Positions 22,505 through 34,495 of a DNA stretch of 64,000 nt are shown piece by piece. The notes below the pieces were generated by a model. The model saw nothing but the letters and a program-made list of their open reading frames with translations. It made no database searches and was not told the origin of the DNA. Each line of letters begins with the position of its first letter. Position 1 is the stretch's first letter. The stretch covers positions 14,386,109-14,450,108 of the forward strand of contig NC_088325.1 of assembly GCF_910592395.1 (NCBI RefSeq), written 5' to 3'. The DNA comes from Lineus longissimus (lineage: Eukaryota; Nemertea; Pilidiophora; Heteronemertea; Lineidae). The translations under genes and the position numbers were made by a program.

Positions 22505-24443
22505 CAGTTCGAAATAAGAAATCTTCGTAGCTTAGAGTAACCAGACTCTAAGGTCGTAGTCTCTATCTTCAGATGCATCCTTAAGCATTATGAGATGTAC
22601 ATGTACATGTATGTGACTTTCAGGTTTTGTGCGTGATTGCTCGAGACTGCCAATAAGATTTTAACGGGACTACAGGCAGTTATATGGGGTCAAATCGGTC
22701 ATGATGGCTGCCATGCTGAGTGTTAGAACTTGCTCTGATTTGATTATGTACTGTGAGATATATACTAGAGACATCTACTGGCAATTCTGTGTATCTTTAT
22801 CTGGTCCACCAGGCGCCTTTGCCTTTAGTCTTTACTGATACTTTGTGTCCAATATATTCTTGAAAATGAAGGAACTGTATACGGGTGAAAAACTTATGTC
22901 ACATCGGCTTATCTCTCCTATTCTAGAAATGTACAGGTTGGGCGGATGAGTCTTTTTCCAATACCAATGCTGTGTAAATTGAGGCCAACAATTTACTAAA
23001 TGCTTTGTGAAATTGACACTACTGTAATTGTAATTTGTCGTGTTATGATTTGTGGCGTGTAAATCTGGCCGTGTACATGTATATGACTGGTGGCCTTTGT
23101 CATCTGGTCGTGTATCACCAGTAGATTGTATGATTATTGTGAAGTAAATAATAAAAATCACTTCTCAATACTGGCATTCATAGTGCGTGCCTGCATGCGT
23201 GACTGCCCTGTGTATATGCCATTCACTAGGACAGCCTACATGCTCTCAAATACTACATGCACTGAGACACTTCTTGCAAACATATATGGGCTGTTCCTTC
23301 TTTGTCAGTTGCTAGGGAGGTTTGAGAACAGCGATCTGCCAAAATATTGTAGGCCCCAACTACATGTAGATCTCATAAATTCCTGCATAAATATAATGTA
23401 CATCTCACAGTGGCATAATATATGAATAAATATCTATGAATAAGAACAGAACTGAGTTTCTTGTTTTCACGTGATATCACGTGCTATGTTAGATGGACAG
23501 GCAAAAAACAAGCCTAAAAGACCGTGACAACATTTGATTCAGGTAAGTTAGGCACGACAAATCATTGTTCTGCCTTCAAGCATGGCTGACCGTGAAACAC
23601 TCTACCTAATATAGAGAATAACTTCCCTGAAGCCATGAAATGATTTCCCTTTGTTATCGACAACACTGATTGGGCTAAGTTTTTGGTTGGCCCCCGACGT
23701 AGCCTGATTCGTTAACTTCCTGGTCAAGGAAAGTTGGTATCTAAGATTTGCTTGAGGAGGGGTTCAACATGTGATGACACGAGATCATCACTTTGCCCCC
23801 CCCCCCCCATCTCTCCCCGGTATCCGCCCCTGGAAAGGAGAACCAAAATGCTGTTGGCCTTCTACAGTGATCGCGTAGGATGTCTGGCCAGGTTTTGTTG
23901 GCATTGAATAGCATGACTTGAATATCATTTGAAATGTTATATCATGAGAAAAACAAAACCAAGTGCATCAACAACCATAAGTGCTTTGATGCATTTAGTC
24001 TAGTTGGTACAAATCGAGATGGAAAGATTATTATTCAAGAAATAGTTCCAACATTAGTATATCTTTAAAAAAAACTGAAAATTCCTAGTACATTTGAGTT
24101 GACCAAAATATCCTTTAAGCAATGGTTCTACATAAATTCTGTCAACAAGTACACAATAGACATGTTGACAAAGTGCCATCAAATATATTCGGCGTTGTGA
24201 GAAGGAAGGTGGTTTCGATCTATAACGCATATCTGATGAATGCAAAACTCGCGTCGATATCTTTCAAACTGATTAAGAGAGCGCTATAAAGTGTGAGTTT
24301 GATCGTCACATACAAAGTCAACGAATCATTTGCATGGCTTGATTTTCAAAATACGAGTAAAGATTGGCTCGATTCAGGAAATCGTCTTCTTCAACGCTTC
24401 TCTTCGTGTCTACTTGTAGCGTCTTGTTGATGTTTGTCGGTTG
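22505..24443. other. 3' UTR of gene C and intergenic region before gene D
   Basis: AATAAA at 23150-23155 could end the gene C transcript, giving a 3' UTR of about 650 bp. A further aataaat lies near 23423. There is a short tacatg repeat at about 22597-22612 and a run of 13 C near 23802. No coding exon is recognised. A TATA-like box just before gene D is listed separately. Confidence 0.5.
24285..24291 (+). promoter_or_regulatory. TATA-like box upstream of gene D
   Basis: The word tataaag lies in gcgctataaagtgtgag, about 155 bp before the ATG at 24444. It is the best core-promoter candidate in the flank, but no start site can be assigned. Confidence 0.3.
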
Positions 24444-26999
24444 ATGGCTTCCTCAACAGCTGCGATGATGTTCCTGTCATCACTCCTACTTGGAATGGTG
24501 CTGGATCTAACTCTTGCACAAGGTGAGTAACCTCGTAACAAAAAGAAATCAGTCAAATTCTTCATCGAACTGCTGTACCCTTGTCTATCATTGACTTTCG
24601 ACATGATTAATTCATTGGTCTTCGGGGAACTGACCTATGTAGTGTAGGATGCTCGGGAGCGATCAGCCCATGAAGGAACATAGGCTAACATATTTGAAGC
24701 TTAGAACCCACATGTCTCACATTACAGAAACCACAAAACCGGAAGTGATAGCTGTTGCGGTACTGGTGCCTCTTTTCCTCATCATAGCGGTCCTGATAGT
24801 GGTTTTCGTAGTATGTAGGTAAGTTTGGTTTCAGTTATACTGTGTCTCCGGCTGTATCCACCCATTCTCCAAACAGACATAGTATTCAAACGTATTCTCT
24901 CTGCGATTATTGGCCCAATGTTGTGGCGTCAATGACACGGTGCATATGGTAATTGGATTGAGTTAGCCACCTAGAAAGGTAGCATTTGGTGTTTCTGACT
25001 GATGAGAGACAAGAGGTCCCCTCCCCAGCTACCCAATACACCGTGAATAAGACTACATGTACATCATCCAGTTGCTTTTCTTAGGCTTCGAGATCGCGAA
25101 GTTCCTTACGAGCTCTCTCTGGTCTGCTTAATAGTGAGGTGGGAATTGGAGATGCTCGTACCCCAGTGTTTGCACTTGAGGCTGCATGTAACTTTTGTTA
25201 AGAGAACTACATGTATACGGTTGTTTTGCTAAATACCACTATCGCTCCTCATTAATAAGCAAAGTTTATTTTTCAGACGGAAAGTCCTGCAGGAAAAAAG
25301 AGAGGAAATTTTTTCGGGATCAGGTGATTCGGAAAATGATGCGATAGACACCGGATTAAGTAATGGATATGTTGATGACGATATAATGGAGAAGGAGGTG
25401 GCAGCGGTGGATGTTATGCGAATGCATGGATCAGCAGAGTCAGAAGATCCGGGACATGGATGTAATGGTCCTACAGATGAGAGGTTGAGTTCAAATGGAT
25501 TGCTAAAGGGAGAGGGTTGTGTTGTCAGGACGTGTACAGAGGAGAATGTAGTTGTGCAAAACGGAGCCTTAGAGAGAGATTGTGAAACGATTTCGTCTGT
25601 AGAGGAACAGGAAAAGGAATGTGATAACAAACTGTCGGTGAACGATGAAACTGACACGGGGCTTGTTGGTGCAGAGGATGGCGGCAGTGATGTTGGTTTG
25701 GATGCGGGGAAGGATTGTATGAAAGAGAATGCTGGCGATGACATTGGAGGAGAAGTGCAGGGGACAGAAGCAGTCCCAGTATTAAAGAATTCGACCATGA
25801 ATGAGAAAAGTCTAGGTGGCGGTGTGACAGACAGTCTGTTGGGGAGGGAAACTGGTGTGGAAGTAGAAAATCTGGAGGTACTGATAGATGGCGATCAAAA
25901 ACAGAGCTGTTTTGAAGGCAACTATGCGACAGTAGGTGAAGAACAGTTTGGAGACGATGTTGAAAAAGAAGATGATGTGGGGTTTGGAATTGAGGACGGA
26001 AATTCACCAAGGAGAGACTTGGGTGAAAGTGACGAATATCTTGAGCAAGAGGAAGACAACTATGCGACAATTGGTGGCGATGTTGATGTTGAGACAGAGA
26101 ATAGTGGATCGGGAATAGAGAATGGAAACCTTGCCGAAGGTATGAGTGTTGAAAAGAAAAAAGAGAAGATTTTCCTTAATCGTTTCAAAAGATCAAATGG
26201 TGGCAGCCAATCTGTTACATCCGCGAACCAGCCTGTTGAGGAGCCAGTCTATGCTGCTGTTGACCTGAGTAAAAAGAAAAGGTCAAGGTCAGAAAAAGCT
26301 GCGGGCGAGGCTAAGTTGAAAGTGGACGAGGTTGCATCGAGTGACGATACTGAAATGTATTATAGACTTGACAGAAACAGGGCGTCCAAATCGAAAGAAG
26401 GTCAAGGGCAAAATGATGACAAGGCCATGCCAAAAGGACGCGTAAGTGACATGAGTGGAAGAGAAGAAACAGTTTTGATTGAGAATGATATATATTCGCA
26501 AACGCCACCTGGTTGGCAAAGAAAAGGCAGCGCTGCAGACAACAATAGGGCGAAAAATGGTGTGTCAGACGGGGCCCACGATGGGGCAGGTTCATATAGT
26601 GATGAAAAACAGCGTAATACAGAGGAACTGGATGACAGGCTAGAAGGAGAACACGAAGAACCTGGCTATGAAAGCTTTGAAGGTGAAGACTCGGCCGCGA
26701 CCAAGGCTGTAAATTTGAATGCGAGGTATCACAATTACACCGAGGTTGATCTAATCTTAAATACGGACGACGAGGTCAAGAAGTCAAAACCACGGGTTCC
26801 TAACTTCAGGCCAGAAATTCCTCCGGCGAAACAAGATGGCGGCAGCTACGTTGACCCTGATTATGAAGCTTTCGGAAATGACGTACCGGAAGGGGGTGTT
26901 GACCCTGACTATGCGAGTATGAACAATTCAGATAAAGAGTCGGAGGAAGACCATTATGCAACCGTGGGTGGTGAGGCAAGCCGGGAGGATCAGTCATAG
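24444..26999 (+). CDS. Gene D: LAT-like transmembrane adaptor with many tyrosine motifs
   Basis: Three exons: 24444-24522, 24728-24818 and 25277-26999 (630 aa). Residues 1-26 are a signal peptide ending in LTLAQ. Only about seven residues (GETTKPE) would be outside the cell before the membrane helix (about 34-55), which ends in VVCRRK; the cysteine at the inner face could be palmitoylated. The 574-residue tail is acidic with a basic centre. It carries NYATV, NYATI, VYAAV, MYYRL, IYSQT, GYESF, NYTEV, SYVDPDYEAF, DPDYASM and HYATV. A tiny ectodomain, one helix and a long tail of tyrosine motifs is the design of the vertebrate adaptors LAT, LAX and PAG. No sequence relationship to them is claimed. 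The membrane exon has the same size and phases as in A, B, C and E. Role as an adaptor or scaffold is inference. Confidence 0.75.
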
Positions 27000-28852
27000 T
27001 GTGTCCAGTTGTGATGAAGTGGAGCTTTCACTTTTTTATCCACACCAAACCAACATGCTGTGTATATATCGCGATTCACTTTGTGACTTTTTGTTGCGCG
27101 TATATTGTATTAGAAAGATATATTTTCCATAGATACATGTATAAATATACTAAGAGCCTTGATTGGTCGGATTGAGTTGTTTGTCAACCAATAGAACCAG
27201 CGACCTGTAGGTTTGAATGCCCTGAAAAAACACTGGAGAATTGACTGTGAGTCATCTAATTTTCTTTTTACAGAGAAAACCTCTGAATATTGGTTTTTTT
27301 TGATGTACACGATTTACTTTGACTTAATGATCATGGCTAAGAATGGAATAACTTCTCCAAATCACGTGAGAGAGGGCCTAGAATCGGATGGGCGTGATCC
27401 CGGTCACATGATCGGGGACTTTCAAGTCGTGTTCACCAGATTACTTCCTGGTTCATATATTATGGAACACGCATCCTGTCATAACAAGTGGTTTAAATTA
27501 CGTGTATACTCTGCCGGTCGATATTTTGGATACGAGGCAGGAGTATCAAAAACCTGATCTCAGGATGTGGACGATATGTATTTCGTAAAAGCCGAGGAAA
27601 GTACCTGTCACAATAAAAAAATTTACTTCTCATTTTTATAAACGGGTCGCTGCAGCTTTCCTTTCATGTAACGAAAGCTTATATCCCCTCATGGGATAGC
27701 GTTCGCATCTTCGGCCCTGCACACAAACCAAATGAAGGCGACTGTCTCAGGGTTTGTGTGTTGGGTCGGAGAAGCGAACATTAACCCCTGATTTCCTCAG
27801 GATGATATCCTCTTAGGTGACCACAACGAGGAAGCACCTGTGTCAAGTCAGCTCCAAATTTTCCAGCCCTAATTAAGCCGACTTGACCAGGCAATGACGC
27901 TGTAAGTTCGATATGCAGTCCTCAGGGTCTATTTTAGAGGTAGCCTTAGCCTGAGGCAAGTCTATGTCTCGGAGAGTTGTTTGCCGAGTCCACAAGGTGA
28001 TGTCATGAGGCCCAAGCTGTCTGAAAAGCTGATAAATTTACGACTGACGCATCATGATCACAAGACCATCATGTCACGTCTAGTTTTTGTATTTTCTAAC
28101 CAACTTCCTGGTCTTAACAATGGCAACAACAAATTTGATATTATTCTTCATGACAGCCTGTACGAAAATAGGTTCTTGTCTTTTTGATCAGTGTGTTATG
28201 ATGGGTCTGGCCTGAATTTATCAAAAGAATGCACATGACAGGCAGTGATCGTCTAGATCATGATGATATACTAGTATCGTTGGAACATTCCTTGCAGACA
28301 ATACAAGTACATGTACATTACATGTCAATTTTCAACTTGCTGTTAAGGCGTATCTCCTACGACATATACGATGTCCTCAAGTCATACGCAAGTTAATGAA
28401 TGGAATCCTATTGCGGACACACTATTGTCCACATGTTCAGCAGGCCTAATCCAGCTGACTGATCTGCGCCAGACTCATGAATAGGAAATGAGACTTCATT
28501 TTCACTGCCCGAGAAAATGTAAAAAGTAGGCTGAATCGTTTGGGATTACATATCTGATGAGCAGTGCTGCATGAAGGATATTTTAGTTCATTGTCCGTGA
28601 ATTCTAATAATCGTTTGTCGAAAAGTTGTTCATGTCGTGACAATTGAGTAACATCGCAGTCAATACGTTTGTTTCTAAACCATAACATGTATATCCAGCG
28701 GACGGATTAGTACCCTCAAATGCCTGACCGGCCAGCACTGAACGATCTGTCATCAACCTCCACATTGAGGTTGATCCCATTGGCATGACAGGTGACAATA
28801 TAAAAAGGACAACTCGTTATTTCGTACGTTGCGACAACGAAAATTCAGCAGC
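27000..28852. other. 3' UTR of gene D and intergenic region before gene E
   Basis: AATAAA at 27612-27617 is the likely end of the gene D transcript. The rest shows no exon with good splice sites. A small stem (caacctc and gaggttg, about 28755-28775) lies just before the TATA-like box of gene E. Confidence 0.5.
28799..28806 (+). promoter_or_regulatory. TATA box of gene E
   Basis: The word tataaaaa followed by gg is a good TATA match 47 bp before the start codon at 28853. A start site about 25-30 bp downstream would give a very short leader. This is the best-placed TATA box in the cluster. Confidence 0.5.
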
Positions 28853-31800
28853 ATGAAGGCTTCGAAAGTGATAGGAACATTTTCGTTAATGTTCGTGATG
28901 GGGCTTCCAACCCTCGCTCAAGGTGAGTTATACCTGCAAGAGACTAACATGCACCATCATATTTGATTAGGAAATGCGTGTCCAAAGTAGTCCACTCTAA
29001 AGTTTAAATATAAACATGTTTGACCTTGAAGTGATTTTGTATTCCTAACACAAGTATATGCGTTAAAATTGTCCTCTCCGCGTCGGACGCCCAACGAAAC
29101 GAATGAAGGTCCCCCGACGAATACCCCTTCTAGTTATAAACCTTCAGTGAAATTCCCGTTGTGGTCAAAATGGACGGTGAAGATGTCCCCAACATTTTAA
29201 TACTCGTAATGGAAGATATTTAAAACAAACACGCTTTTATTGTTTGTTGTAAAAAAACCTCGGCCCCTCATCCGACATCGTACTGATGTCTGAGAGAAGA
29301 TTCTAAAAAGTTTTAAGGAGATCGAGACAAAGAAAGCAACAAAATTCATAAACTGATGTGTTGTGGAATTTTCATCTACTTTACGAAAGGGGGAGGGGTG
29401 TGGGGATCTTTACCGAAGGATTTTCGCAAGGGGAATCTTTACTGAGAGTAGCCTATGAATGCATACGTTCTGGCTGGCTTATAGGGTCTAGGTTGCATGC
29501 AAATGCTTCCTTCTAATGTTGAGGAATTTTTCATTCCCTGAACCCCGCCCCTTTCGAAACAGCAAACTGCCCTTTACCAAACCTTCATTTCAGGTGGATG
29601 GGATGATAATAATAATTATAAGACTTATATAGCGCTAAATCCAACTGGTTTCAGTCGCTCAAAGCGCTTCACATTATTACCCTATAGCTATTGGCCTGTA
29701 CATTCGTGGCTCAAGCTCTACTCTCTGGGAGTATTACTCTCTGGGAGTATTATGAGAGTGGAGCAGGTGGTCCAAATGGTCAGCCTGCTGTGACACCCAG
29801 ACTCAGTTAAAGAGTCGCTTCAGGACCTGTGATAGCAAATTGGGTGTTAGTGATAATTGCACCCCTAGGAAAGTTGAGGCGGAACACATGTTTTGCTATG
29901 GTAAGGACTTGTAGCATTGTCGAGCGCTCGAGTTATGGAAAATATATTCAGACATCCAGAAATAAAAAATTTGATGCCCTTTCCAAGCCGCTGCAGATTC
30001 CAGCTACGCTCCCTTCTTTGTCTGAAAGCATTAGTTTGGTTTATTTTAAAGCATCAGATTAGTTTATTTGTTTCGAAATTAATAACGTTGAATATTATCC
30101 TATGGATGTTTATTTCAGAACTTCCTGGCACGCCGACCATCCAGGTCAAAGGCCGAAGTGGAGGTCCAGTTTATTATGTAGATAAAGGCGTTACCATTTC
30201 CATGACCTGCAAAAGTGACCCAAGCGACGTTTGGGCCACTTGGTCTTGGCCTTCTTATGAATGGTACACGTTATCGAGCCGGCAACGTTTGAAAGTGGCG
30301 GCCTCAGCGACTGTGAACATAAACAGTACCGGAATCTACCAATGCCGCGTTGGTCGGACCAAAAGAGGCGTCACATTGTGGAGTTATTTGAGTTATTCCA
30401 TAGCACTCGTCGTGAGAGGTAGATATCCTCTTCGGGGCTAATTAGAGGAGTGTCAACTTTATAACATTGGGCGCAACGAAGGCGGAAGAGCCAGAAACTT
30501 AAAGCGCCTGGCAACCCCAAAACGAAAAAGGAAACCGGTACATCCATCGGCTAGTTTTAAAAATTCTTGGTGACATGCATCCGTGCCCCAATATGATCAA
30601 TTTTGATGAATGATATTTTTTATGACTGATCAAATGTATTTTCTCTCGTTTAGAGCCGGATGACTCCGAAACGCCTGACAACCCAAAAATAATTTGGTTT
30701 CCAAAAGGACCCATACACGTTGGTGACACTATCACTATGATTTGCCTTGCTGATCTTGATGGAAGACAACCAGATGATTCGTTCATTACATGGCATAATC
30801 GTGAAGCAGATCAGATACTTTCACCACACCTACACACATCGACGGCTGATCAGGATTATATACGTATATTTTCTAAGAAAGTGGAACTTGCCGATTCGGG
30901 AAATTACTCCTGTCGAGCTATTTATGATGAAGATGAAAAGACCAGCAAAGAAGGAAAACTTGTGATTATTGGTTAGCAAACGCTAAAGAGTGTTTTTCAT
31001 CCTTTTTAATCAGGGTTCCAGAATTGGTCTCACTTACCTTGTTCTATCCCAATCTTTCTTTTATACCCAAACCTGCCACGGTAGAATTGGACGAATCATG
31101 CATGATTTCAATCGCCATGATCACGGAATATTAAGTTAGTACTTTGCTCCAGTGCTCAGGAAAAACGAAAAACCAAACATAAACACGATTTTGTTGGATT
31201 TCGTGAAAATGGTGTCACTTGCAAACCATCCTTAGTAATAAATGAACCCGCAAATAAAATGTTCAAGTAATTGTAACCGGGTTATCGTTCCAGATTACCC
31301 TACCATCACTGACTGGCCAGAACATTCCACACTCGCCGTCGGGGATGCACTCTCATTGAAGTGCAGTACTACAATTGCTAGGGGATCACTCCCATCGTAC
31401 CGTTGGTTCAAGGATTCCGCCGTGCTTCCACAATCTACAACGGCAACCTATTCGAAACAAAACGTGGAAACATCTGATGCCGGAGAATACTTGTGCAGTG
31501 TAGATGAAAGTGATGGTTCAGCTAGCAACAGCACTGTAAGGACACTCTTCGTAAAAGGTAGGTCTAACTCAAAATATGAACTTGACCGTAAAACTCACAT
31601 GGCAATCATATCAGTTTCTTGAGAAGGTCATATCATATTCAGGCCACAGCAGGAAACCAAACAGCCTCAGACGAAGAGACCATGCCATATACCTAGCACT
31701 ACTACGGAAACGACGTCAACTCCCAAGGGTTACACAACAGAAAGCAGTGGTCACTCGAGGTAAATGATAACAGTCCCCGTCGCTGGGAAAAATGCGGCAT

Positions 31801-34495
31801 GTTCGATGTTATCTCTAATGAATGATGTTATTGGTCGCAGAAGCAGAAACCTGGAAGAGGAATTGCTCCACAATGTGGACGAAGTGGATGAGTCGAGACC
31901 CAAAAGCTCGCATGGAATACCGCAACCAATTCTGTGCTGAGATCAGCTCCCGGGGAAAAATCAGGAACTGGACCTTAGAGTTAGAGGATCGTGCCAAACG
32001 AGGTAAGAAAGAGAGGTCGCTGTCCACAGTGACCAAAAGGATTGGCAGGATTACAAATTTGCCTTTTGAAGACATTACATGAACTTCAGAGGTGTCGATT
32101 TCTGTGAACAACGTTACGATTTGTACTTTCTTGCAAGCTGTGCTTCTTCTAAAGAATCCATTTATTTTCACCAATTTCAGCCTCAACGTTTGATGCATCG
32201 TTCCGGTCCAGAAAGAAGACATTCACCAAAGCCTTACTTAACCAATCATCGGACGACTTTAAAGCTCTCAAAACCGAATTCACGCACCTACTGCAAAAGG
32301 TTTATAAAGATTCCGACAACGCTACTAGCGATCTGGTGAAAGAGGTTAACATTACAGGATTCAAGTAAGCACATCTAGACACAACAATAAACCATTGATA
32401 ATGGAGTAACCTTAGGATGAAGGAAAGGTCGAAATTTGTGCAAAGGTTTCTGTCTAGTTTATCTCACGTTAAAGAGTATGAAGGCCTTCTTACGAGACGA
32501 CTGGTGAGCGTAGTATCCACACGATTAGCAACCTCTTATCTTTGCTTCCAGGCAAGGCAGCGTCATTGTCCACTTCCGTGTTATATTGTACACCGCAATG
32601 AAGGTGACAGACCCTGTCGCCAATATTTCCAAAACACTGGCCGACTATCTCAACAAGCATACGGCAGATGCTGAGGAGTATGGTATCACTCCTTCGTCTG
32701 TTACCAGTTCAGGCGAATGCATGGCAGACCAGTCGACTGCCTCTTCGCGAATTGCAAATACGCAGAACAAAAGTGAGTTTTTTTACACTTTTCGAGTTGA
32801 ATCGACTTTCGACCATTCCTCAAGCAGGAACAGTGGAACTCTGACGGCCGATCTTTTACGCCGAACACGCATGAGGTGTATGTTCTGATTGGCCAATACA
32901 TGATTGGAGGTTCCAAATTCATGTTGACTCACATAAACTTTCGTTCGTTCCAGAAACTGAACACGATCCCTATGCAAACCATTTCGCCGATCAGTCGAGG
33001 TATTTGAGTTTTCCATCCGAAAAACAAGAATCAATCTGCCAAATCACCCTCCAAAGACGAACGACGCGCACTCCAACACCCAGTCAGCAGTGATGCATTT
33101 GACCTAAATCTTGTCCCTGACCTTAATCTTGAAACCCTTTCAATTTCAGCCGAGGTCATCCTAGCCGTAACCTTGACCTTCATTATGCTTCTGGTTGTTG
33201 TCGTTGTTGTGCTGGTCTTTTTCTTATTAAGGTGAGTATAAACAGATTGTTGAAGGTTGCTTCAACTATCGATTGATCGAAGTTACCAAAATCATGATAT
33301 TTTAGATGGCATCGTCGAGAAGAGGAAATGTACTGCACGTTTTCTAGTTGCCTTTTTACCTTTCTTCTTACATTCGACGACCGCATCAAAACCTTGGTTT
33401 TGAAGATAATACGATTTGAGCTGACGTCCTCAGCTCAATCTCCAAAAAAGGCAGTTTTGGCAGGAATCTATAGGACTATAGTCATCATCTGGCCATCTTG
33501 CACTTGTCGTAAACAACCTCGCAGGTTCCAGCGAGGGGTGAGCGCTGTTTCGATATTTACGACCAGTTTCGCATTCTTAACAATTTTTTTTCACTTTTTT
33601 CAGACTGAAACGATCCCTCCTCGAGAAGGAATCACTGGGAGAAAACGTGGCATTTCATGCAGACGGCAACGGCAGTGGCCGGCCAGCTGTGATTGTGAAA
33701 GACAGAACGATTTCTCACGCGAGAAGTGACTTCGATCCGTACGCCGCGCTCGGGGATAAGAATGTCTACGCCGACAATGAATACGGGAGCTTAGGCGAAC
33801 AGAAAAGGATCGCCAGGCCTAAGGGCGACAAAGACAATGCTGCATATGCGTCAGAAGATGGGGATTATTTGGATATAATTGGAGACGGAAGGGTGGTTTC
33901 TCCGAGCCTGCAGGCAGAGTTAGAAGACGGATACCGGGTGAATGAGGCTGACGCACCGGAACCTGGGGGCGAAGGTGCTGAGTCCGTCTATACCTTGGCA
34001 GAAGGCACCGGTGACGTCTATGCAATTCCTGACAAGGAAATAATGGGCAAAAGCGGAGCCCCGGTGTTTTCCCAAGCCTTTGGAACGAAACCTGAACCAG
34101 TACCAGGAAAGACTACGTCATATGAGACCCAAGACGCAGCAGTGTATTCGCTAGAAGGAATTCCCCGCGGCAAACCCAAACCATCGCAGTCTTCTCTTGC
34201 CAACCATGTGGACGATGACAGCGCCGAGGACTACTCTCAACCGTATGGGCGCGCACCTGGCGCAAAGTACCCGGATAAGAACAAAAAGGGATTGCAAGGA
34301 AACGTTTTGTCTAGCAACGGTGATGGAGACGAGTACAGCAGACTACAACTCCCAACACTTACCAAGCCAAGTACGATGCAATATTTGGAGAAGAAACCGA
34401 AGCAAATGAAAGGTTTAAATTCTGCACAGGAAGATGTCCAGGATGATGATGAGGCGGACTATGAGTACAGCACGGCGTGCGAAGTGATTCCATAG
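28853..34495 (+). CDS. Gene E: three-Ig, WxxW-like, SEA-domain receptor with tyrosine tail
   Basis: Exons proposed: 28853-28922, 30119-30418, 30654-30971, 31294-31557, 31643-31759, 31841-32002, 32181-32364, 32552-32772, 33150-33231 and 33604-34495 (869 aa). Residues 1-23 form a signal peptide. Three Ig domains occupy 24-123, 124-229 and 230-317 (TGIYQC, SGNYSC and AGEYLC around the second cysteine). A short basic exon (318-356) is uncertain. Residues 357-410 have WTKWMSRD, like mucin-type WxxW domains. Residues 411 to about 530 are a SEA domain (ASFRSRKKTFTKALLN, then GSVIVHF), with GSVIV at the usual self-cleavage site. The membrane helix lies at about 547-571. The 297-residue tail has PYAAL, EYGSL, DYLDI, VYTLA, VYAIP, VYSLE and EYSRL. 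The exon pattern around the membrane helix equals that of genes A-D. Ligand unknown; cell-surface recognition is inferred. Confidence 0.75.
29590..29830 (+). repeat. Dispersed repeat in the first intron of gene E
   Basis: The block begins with an ataata run, then agacttatatagcgct and, about 40 bp on, caaagcgcttcac. This is an imperfect palindromic pair (agcgct/agcgct) of the kind seen in small dispersed elements of marine invertebrates. A short direct repeat, tactctctgggagtat, follows. Boundaries and family are not determined. Confidence 0.35.

Noticed and set aside
27213-27557. Open frame of 114 codons after gene D
   Set aside because: No resemblance to a family, no paralogue in the window, no splice support, and it lies in what is probably the 3' UTR of gene D.
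32954-32999. A possible extra exon in gene E (KTEHDPYANHFADQS)
   Set aside because: Its 46 nt would leave in phase 2, whereas the membrane exon at 33150 needs phase 1. The exon at 32552-32772 joins the membrane exon directly in phase.
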